From positions 62,001-126,000 of the forward strand of contig NZ_BOOY01000036.1 of assembly GCF_016863475.1 (NCBI RefSeq): a stretch of DNA of 64,000 nucleotides. Direction: 5' to 3'. Under the pieces are notes generated by a model. The model was not told the DNA's origin, did not search any database, and was given only the letters and a program-made list of their open reading frames with translations. Both the position numbers and the translations under genes were made by a program. The DNA is from Spirilliplanes yamanashiensis. GTDB taxonomy: Bacteria > Actinomycetota > Actinomycetes > Mycobacteriales > Micromonosporaceae. Shown in pieces: positions 58,707-64,000 of the stretch. Each line of letters begins with the position of its first letter. The first letter of the stretch is position 1.

Positions 58707-59765
58707 ATGGCAGCCTGGACATGCTCCGAATGCGACACCGGCAATACCGCGGAAAGCGTCGCGTGCCGGCTGTGCAGCGCCCCGCCACCCACCGCCCGGC
58801 CGTGGCCCTCGTCGCCCCCGCCCTCCGGCGGCGGACCGGGCACCGCCGCGGCCGGCCCACCGTCCGACGTGCCGGCCGACGTGCCGTGGCCGGCGGGTCC
58901 GGAGCCGCAGCCGACCCACCCGGACAGCCCGCAGTCGGGGACCACCCCCGACGGCCCACAGCCGTGGACCACCTCCGACAGCCCGCAGCCGTGGACGGCG
59001 CCCCACCACAACGGCCCGCGGCCCTGGGCCGCCGCCCACCCGTGGGCCGCCACCGAGGCGTGGGAGCCGCCGCCGGGCCCGCCCCCGGTCCCGCCGCGCG
59101 GCGAGCCGTGGGCGGCGGGCCCGCCGGCCGGAGCCCGGCGCCGGCTGCCGCTCGTGCCCCTCGTCGGCGGGCTGGCCGTCCTGCTGGTGGCCGGCGGCGC
59201 GTCGGCGGCCTGGGCCCTGCGAGCCGACCCGCCGCCACCGCCCCCGGCGGCGGAGAGCACGGCGGAGGCCACGACGTCGCCGCCGGCCCCACCCACGACG
59301 GCACCGGCCCCGGACGACCCGCCGGACCCGCCCGGCCGAGTCGGTGTCGTCGCCATCGCCGCCGTCGTCACCGACGGGCGGGCCGCGGTGGTCGCGGCCG
59401 TGTTCGACACGCACTTCGCCGGGATCAACGCCCGCGACTGGGAGGGCGCCGCCGCCGTGTTCGACCCGGCCGGATCGGTGGACCCGGGGAACCCGCAGGA
59501 GGTGGCGCGCTGGCGGCGGGACCTGTCCACCACCACGGACACGAAGATCGTGCTGCGCGAGGTCGGCGACGCGGTCGACGGCCACGCCGGGCCCGTGGTG
59601 ACGGCGCGGGTCACGTTCCGCAGTGAACAGAGCCCCGGGTACGGGCCGCGGGCGCGGCCGCGGGAGCGGTGCACGTTCTGGGACGTCACCTACCTGCTGA
59701 CGCCGTCGCCGGACGGCTCGTACCGGATCCTGCGCGGGTCGGGCACGAGCCGGCCGGGGTGGTGA
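58707..59765 (+). CDS. Membrane-anchored protein with N-terminal RanBP2-type zinc finger
   Basis: The 352-residue protein starts with a zinc ribbon WTCSECDTGNTAESVACRLC (ligands Cys6, Cys9, Cys20, Cys23), followed by a Pro/Trp/Ser-rich disordered region, one membrane helix (about 148-170), an extracytoplasmic Pro/Thr linker and a C-terminal NTF2-like domain of about 130 residues (AVFDTHFAGINARDWEGAAAVFDP). This zinc-ribbon, helix, SnoaL-like layout is common among actinobacterial membrane proteins but the role is unknown. ATG 58707 has AAAGGGA upstream. The stop is three bases from the convergent gene's stop. Confidence 0.8.
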   Translation: MAAWTCSECDTGNTAESVACRLCSAPPPTARPWPSSPPPSGGGPGTAAAGPPSDVPADVPWPAGPEPQPTHPDSPQSGTTPDGPQPWTTSDSPQPWTAPHHNGPRPWAAAHPWAATEAWEPPPGPPPVPPRGEPWAAGPPAGARRRLPLVPLVGGLAVLLVAGGASAAWALRADPPPPPPAAESTAEATTSPPAPPTTAPAPDDPPDPPGRVGVVAIAAVVTDGRAAVVAAVFDTHFAGINARDWEGAAAVFDPAGSVDPGNPQEVARWRRDLSTTTDTKIVLREVGDAVDGHAGPVVTARVTFRSEQSPGYGPRARPRERCTFWDVTYLLTPSPDGSYRILRGSGTSRPGW

Positions 59766-59768
59766 CGG

Positions 59769-60803
59769 TCAGGCCGCCGTGGCGAGCAGCTGGTCGGTGG
59801 TGAACGGCTCGCGGCGGGCCCGCAGGTCGGTGTACGCGAGCACGATCAGCGGCGTGACGACGAGCCCGCTGGCGATGCTGGCGACGGTCTGCACCGCGCC
59901 CGAGAGCAGGCTGGCCGCCAGGTTGCCGCCGTCGTAGGTGGCGTCGGTCGGCGAGGTGAAGCCGAACGTGATGAGCGTGGCGACGACGCCGAGCCCGAGC
60001 CCGATCGCCAGGGACAGCCCCCAGGTGGTGGCGATGCGCCCGGCGGCGGCGCCGAGGTCGGTGTGGAACAGCTGGAAGCAGCGGCTGACCGCGTTGGTCC
60101 GTTCGAACACGACGACGGCCTGCAGCAGCATGAACACCGCGCCGACGTAGAACACGGGCAGGACGCACAGCAGCAGCGCCACCAGCGCGATCGGCGTGGT
60201 GAGCAGCGTCCAGCCGATGAGCGGGAACAGCCGCTTGAGCCCGGCGCGCAGCTCGGCGCCGACGGAGACGGGCCGGCCGGTGGCGATGGACACGACGGCG
60301 CGGGCGGTGGCGAGGTGGACGACCCCGTACAGGATGCCGCCGACGATGGCGGCGAGCGCGACGAGCAGCAGCCCGCCGGCCACCTCGTCGATGAACGGCC
60401 CGAAGTCGGGCGCATTGCCGGTGGACGGGTCGACCTGCGCGAAGTTCTGGTTGAGCGCGATCGTGGAGCGGTCGGACCAGATGGTCGACGGCACCACCAG
60501 CAGCGCCAGCGGCACGGCGCCGATGAGCTGGAGCGTCAGCAGCGTCTTCCAGCCGCGCCGGACGACGGACATGCCGCGCTGCCACCAGCCGGTCCAGTTG
60601 TCGCTGACCAGCGGGTCGGCCGGGTCGAACCGGGGCCCCCACCCGCCGGGCGGCGGCGCGGCCGCGTAGGGGTAGGGCTGCGGATACGCCTGCTGCGGGT
60701 ACGGCTGGGGGTACGGCGGCGGGAAGGCCGGCGGGGGACCGCCCGGGTCCGGCCGCGCCGGGTCGCCCGGCTCCGGCGCCCAGGGATCGTTGCCGTTGGA
60801 CAT
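59769..60803 (-). CDS. Multi-pass membrane protein (glycerophosphodiester-esterase-type membrane domain)
   Basis: The 344-residue protein has a Pro/Tyr-rich N-terminus (PPPYPQPYPQQAYPQPYPY) and about six membrane helices from residue 80 on, with the GWKTLLTLQLIGAVPLALLVVP and FELD-like loops of the YciC/GDPD_C-type membrane family. The N-terminal PY-rich tail is typical of actinobacterial membrane proteins and may bind other proteins. No catalytic phosphodiesterase domain is present. ATG 60803 is preceded by GGGGAGCC. Confidence 0.75.
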   Translation of the reverse strand: MSNGNDPWAPEPGDPARPDPGGPPPAFPPPYPQPYPQQAYPQPYPYAAAPPPGGWGPRFDPADPLVSDNWTGWWQRGMSVVRRGWKTLLTLQLIGAVPLALLVVPSTIWSDRSTIALNQNFAQVDPSTGNAPDFGPFIDEVAGGLLLVALAAIVGGILYGVVHLATARAVVSIATGRPVSVGAELRAGLKRLFPLIGWTLLTTPIALVALLLCVLPVFYVGAVFMLLQAVVVFERTNAVSRCFQLFHTDLGAAAGRIATTWGLSLAIGLGLGVVATLITFGFTSPTDATYDGGNLAASLLSGAVQTVASIASGLVVTPLIVLAYTDLRARREPFTTDQLLATAA

Positions 60804-60884
60804 GTGGGGCTCCCCGTGTGGTTGATCAACGGCCCTCAGCGTATCGGCGCGCGGCACCTCCCGATGTCCCTCGCCGCGGTCGGA

Positions 60885-60890
60885 TAGCCT
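60885..60890 (+). promoter_or_regulatory. Leaderless-type -10 box of the helicase gene at 60898
   Basis: TAGCCT, seven bases before GTG 60898. Confidence 0.5.
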
Positions 60891-60897
60891 GCGAAGA

Positions 60898-63800
60898 GTG
60901 TCCGATCAGCCGGTAGGGGAGTCGCCGCAGGTCGTGCGCGACCGGGCCGCGGCCCTCGCGGACTACCTGCTGGCCGTGCGCGCCCAGCTGGAACGCCCGG
61001 CGCGGACGCTGCCGACGTCCGACGCGCACTGGCTCGACGCGCTGCCCGCCCACCCGGACTGCCGCCTCGGCCCCGGTCCCGACGGCGCGAGCTGGCTGCG
61101 GGTGGGGCTGCCGCGGCCGCCTGCCCCGCTGGCGGCGCCGCGCGGCGTCGACCTGGCGGCGGTCGTCACGGCGGCGGACGAGCCGAAGCTGGCCGACCCG
61201 GCGGGCGCCGACGCGGCGACGGCCGAGCGGTTCGAGACGTGGCGTGAGCAGCAGTGGCGGCCGTGGGCGGCGCAGGCCGACGCCACCGCCCGCACCCGCC
61301 GCCTGCACCGCGACCTGTTCGACCTCAAGCACCGCCTCGACCTGGCCGCCGCCACCACCGAGCTGGTGTGGGGCCACGGCGTGCTGCGGCTGGCGATCGG
61401 CGAGCACCGGGTCGCGTACCCGCTGCTGGCGACGCCCGTGGCGATCACGTACGAGCCCGACACGTCGGTGATCGCGGTCTCGCCGGTCGGCCCCACCCGC
61501 CTGCAGACCGACCCGCTGTCCGGACTGGACGACCGGTTCCTCGGCCAGCTGCTCGCCCTGGGCGGGCAGGGCGGCACCGTCGAGGTCGACCTGTTCGCAG
61601 ACCTCGACCGGCGGGAGCTGTTCGAGCGGGCGCTGCGCCGTCTGGGCCACGACCCGGTGCTGCGCGAGGCCGGCGAGCCCGGCGACGGCATCGTGGACAC
61701 GGCCGTGCTGTTCGCCCGGCCGCGGCAGCGGATGCTGCGCCGCTTCCTGGAGCAGTTCCGCGACCGCCTGCAGACCCCGGCGGGCGCGGAGACGATCGGG
61801 TCGCTGGCCGCGATCCTCGCCCACGAGCCGAGCCGGTTGCGGATGCCCGGCGACGACCCGGAGGCGTGGCGGCCGGTGGGGGAGCGGCTGCTCATGCCGC
61901 TGGCCTCCAACGAGGCGCAGGAGTCCATCGCCCGCCGCCTCGCCGGGCACCGCAACGTGGCCGTGCAGGGCCCGCCGGGCACCGGCAAGACGCACACCAT
62001 CCGCAACCTGATCTGCCACCTGATGGCGCACGGCAAGCGGGTGCTGGTGGTCGCGCAGAAGGAGGACCCGCTGCGGGTGCTGCGCGACGGGCTGCCCGAG
62101 CAGGTGCAGGCGCTGTGCCTGGCCGTCCTGGGCCGCACCGCCGACCAGCTCGTCCAGCTCCAGGTGGCGGCGCGGGAGCTGTCCGACCGGGCGGCCACCC
62201 TGGACAAGGCGGCCGAGCAGGCCCGCGTCGACCGGCTCACCGGGCAGCTGGAGGACGCCGAGCGCGACCTGGCGGGCGGGCTGGCCGCGCTGCGCGCGCT
62301 CGCCGAGAACGAGGCCGCCACGTACGTGCTCGACGGCGTCACCCTGTCGCCCGCCGAGGTCGGCGCGTGGCTGCGGCAGAACGCCGCCGAGCACGGCTTC
62401 ATCCCGGACCCGGTGCAGGCGCCGCCGCCGCTGAGCGCCGACGAGTTCACCGAGCTGCTCGCCCTCGCCCGCGACCTGGCGCCCGCCGACCGCACCGCCG
62501 CCGTGCAGCACCTGCCCGGGGAGCTGCCGGCCGCCGCCGACGTCGCCGCGCAGCGCCGGCGCGCCGCCGCGGCCGACGCCGAGATCGCCGCACTGGAAGC
62601 CGCCGGCGTGGACACCGACGCCGTGCGCGAGCTGGGCCGCGACGGCCTCGGCGAGCTGCTCGGCGGCCTGCGTGACGCCGTCGCCTGGCAGGAGCGCCGC
62701 GCCGGCACCTGGACCGACCGGCTCGGCCGGCTCGTCGCCGACCCGCACTGGGAGCGGCTGTGGGCCGAGCACGTGGAGGCCACCCGGCTCGTGCTGGCCG
62801 AGCTGACCGAGCTGACCCGGCTCGCCGCCGGCCACCACGTCGAGGTGCCGGCCGCGCTGCTGGCCGAGCCGCGCCGGGTGCTGGCCGAGCTGGCCGAGCT
62901 GGGCCGCCGGTTCGCCGCCGGCAAGGGCGTCAACCGGCTGCTGCAGGCCGGGCTGCACCGGCTCGCGCACGAGATCACCGTGGACGGCGAGCCGCTGCGC
63001 AGCGCCGCCGACGTCGGCCTCGCCGAGGCGCAGGTGCGCCGCGCCCAGGCCCGCCGCCGGCTCGCCCAGCACTGGGCGGACTGGGCGCACCGCCTCGGCA
63101 TCCCCGACCAGCACGGCGACGCCGACCTGTGGGCCGGGGCCCTGCTCGGCGAGGCGGCCCGGTCGCTGGGCTTCGACGCCGGCGAGTGGCCCGACCTGGC
63201 GGCTCGGTTGCGCACCCTCGTACCCCAGCAGGAGCTGGACCTCGACGCGGCCCGGCTGGCCGCGGTGGCCGCGCTGCTCGACCGGGCCGGGGCGGTCTTC
63301 GACCGCGACGAGCTGCTGTCGGCGGAGTTGGCCCGCGCCGCCGAGCTGGGCCGCGGCGACACCGCGCTGTGGCGCGCCCTGGACCGGGCCTGGCCCACCC
63401 TGGACGGCTGGGACGACCTCGCCGCGGAGGGCCGCCGGCTCGCCGCGCTGCGCCCCGCCGTGCTGCGCTACCTGGCCCTGCGCGACCGCCTCGCCGCCGA
63501 GGCCCCCGAGTGGGCCGGCGCGATCGACGCCGGCGCGGCGCCCGCCGCCACCGGCCAGGGCTGCCTCGCGGCCTGGGCGTGGCGGCAGGCGCAGACGTGG
63601 TTCGACGGCGTCATCGGCCACGTCGACCCGGCCGTGCTGGGCCGCCGCGTCGAACGGGCCCGCGACCGCATCCGCCGCCTCACCGGCGAGCTCGTCGTCG
63701 CGTCCGCCTGGCTCGCCGTCGGCCGCGGCCTCGACGACCGCCGCCGCGCCGCCCTCGCCGACTGGACCGCCGCCCTGCGCAAGATCGGCAAGGGCACCGG

Positions 63801-64000
63801 CAAGAACGCCGCCGCCTGGCAGGCCCACGCCCAGCGCGCCATGGCCCAGGCCGTCGAGGCGGTGCCCGTGTGGGTCATGAGCGTCGACCGCGCCATCGAG
63901 CAGTTCGCCGGCGGCGCCCGCTTCGACGTGGTCATCGTCGACGAGGCGTCCCAGGCCGACCTGTTCGCCCTGCCCGTGCTGTCGCTCGCCGAACGCGCCG
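60898..64000 (+). CDS. Large UPF1-like SF1 helicase/ATPase (3' end outside window)
   Basis: The visible 1034 codons run off the right edge. An N-terminal domain of about 330 residues precedes Walker A GPPGTGKTH at residues 358-366, in the context ASNEAQESIARRLAGHRNVAVQGPPGTG. A long inserted region (about 400-990) rich in helices and coiled-coil follows, and motif II appears late as VIVDEASQAD near residue 1015. This order, with a large insertion between motifs I and II, is that of AAA_11/AAA_12 superfamily 1 helicases of the DNA2/NAM7 type found in many defence loci. GTG 60898 is leaderless by spacing. The C-terminal helicase motifs and any fused nuclease are not visible. Confidence 0.85.
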   Translation, partial: MSDQPVGESPQVVRDRAAALADYLLAVRAQLERPARTLPTSDAHWLDALPAHPDCRLGPGPDGASWLRVGLPRPPAPLAAPRGVDLAAVVTAADEPKLADPAGADAATAERFETWREQQWRPWAAQADATARTRRLHRDLFDLKHRLDLAAATTELVWGHGVLRLAIGEHRVAYPLLATPVAITYEPDTSVIAVSPVGPTRLQTDPLSGLDDRFLGQLLALGGQGGTVEVDLFADLDRRELFERALRRLGHDPVLREAGEPGDGIVDTAVLFARPRQRMLRRFLEQFRDRLQTPAGAETIGSLAAILAHEPSRLRMPGDDPEAWRPVGERLLMPLASNEAQESIARRLAGHRNVAVQGPPGTGKTHTIRNLICHLMAHGKRVLVVAQKEDPLRVLRDGLPEQVQALCLAVLGRTADQLVQLQVAARELSDRAATLDKAAEQARVDRLTGQLEDAERDLAGGLAALRALAENEAATYVLDGVTLSPAEVGAWLRQNAAEHGFIPDPVQAPPPLSADEFTELLALARDLAPADRTAAVQHLPGELPAAADVAAQRRRAAAADAEIAALEAAGVDTDAVRELGRDGLGELLGGLRDAVAWQERRAGTWTDRLGRLVADPHWERLWAEHVEATRLVLAELTELTRLAAGHHVEVPAALLAEPRRVLAELAELGRRFAAGKGVNRLLQAGLHRLAHEITVDGEPLRSAADVGLAEAQVRRAQARRRLAQHWADWAHRLGIPDQHGDADLWAGALLGEAARSLGFDAGEWPDLAARLRTLVPQQELDLDAARLAAVAALLDRAGAVFDRDELLSAELARAAELGRGDTALWRALDRAWPTLDGWDDLAAEGRRLAALRPAVLRYLALRDRLAAEAPEWAGAIDAGAAPAATGQGCLAAWAWRQAQTWFDGVIGHVDPAVLGRRVERARDRIRRLTGELVVASAWLAVGRGLDDRRRAALADWTAALRKIGKGTGKNAAAWQAHAQRAMAQAVEAVPVWVMSVDRAIEQFAGGARFDVVIVDEASQADLFALPVLSLAERA

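Overview
The window is about 64 kb of very GC-rich DNA with GC-saturated third codon positions, GTG starts, many leaderless promoters, a two-piece GGDEF/EAL repertoire, type VII secretion genes, a tight-adherence-free type IV pilus operon and an FxSxx-COOH peptide gene. Together these point to a filamentous actinomycete, most probably of the family Micromonosporaceae. I see no phage, plasmid or transposon genes and no CRISPR array; the backbone looks chromosomal.

Layout. 1-5.9 kb is a conserved core block: the 3' part of prfB, ftsE-ftsX, a coiled-coil M23 peptidase likely driven by FtsEX, smpB, a CBM2-like exported protein and ssrA (tmRNA). 5.9-8 kb carries an SRPBCC gene coupled to methylthioadenosine phosphorylase, a YqgE/AlgH gene and tRNA-Ala(GGC). 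8-15.3 kb holds secreted or membrane proteins: an fn3-like exported protein, an RsbW-like ATPase, a PepSY membrane protein, a large right-handed beta-helix protein and an NlpC/P60 hydrolase. 15.3-24.9 kb is a complete type IV pilus operon on the minus strand: pilB, pilT, pilC, two pilins, pilD, pilM, pilN, pilO, two minor pseudopilins and a 73-codon unknown gene, almost every junction being a stop/start overlap.

25-34.7 kb contains a GlxA-type regulator, an MFS transporter, a STAS protein, an FxSxx-COOH-system TPR protein (FxsT), a membrane GGDEF-EAL protein, a stand-alone HExxH peptide beta-hydroxylase coupled to a 62-residue FxSxx-COOH precursor peptide, a YbaB-like protein and a DUF427 protein. 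No radical SAM enzyme (FxsB) lies near the peptide, which makes this the most interesting locus here. 34.8-44.1 kb mixes nucleic-acid enzymes with signalling genes: a Cas4-like iron-sulfur nuclease coupled to an unknown 482-residue protein, a GAF-PP2C phosphatase, an ArsR-SRPBCC pair, a primase-polymerase protein, a Beta-family protein and a divergent SF1 helicase.

44.1-46.4 kb is a GGDEF-EAL gene broken by one extra C. 46.5-49.8 kb is a type VII secretion cassette: WXG-like protein, glycine-rich partner and mycosin protease. 49.9-55.5 kb holds a NarL-type two-component pair, a membrane protein, a GNAT acetyltransferase, and a TetR regulator divergent from a DrrAB-type ABC exporter. 55.5-64 kb holds unknown genes, two of them sharing a GDNxGAVAAG motif, a zinc-finger membrane protein, a multi-pass membrane protein, and the first 1034 codons of a large UPF1-like helicase that runs off the right edge.

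Starts were chosen from ribosome-binding sites, stop/start overlaps and -10 boxes; alternatives are noted. All functional calls are by eye from sequence motifs; no database search was run.
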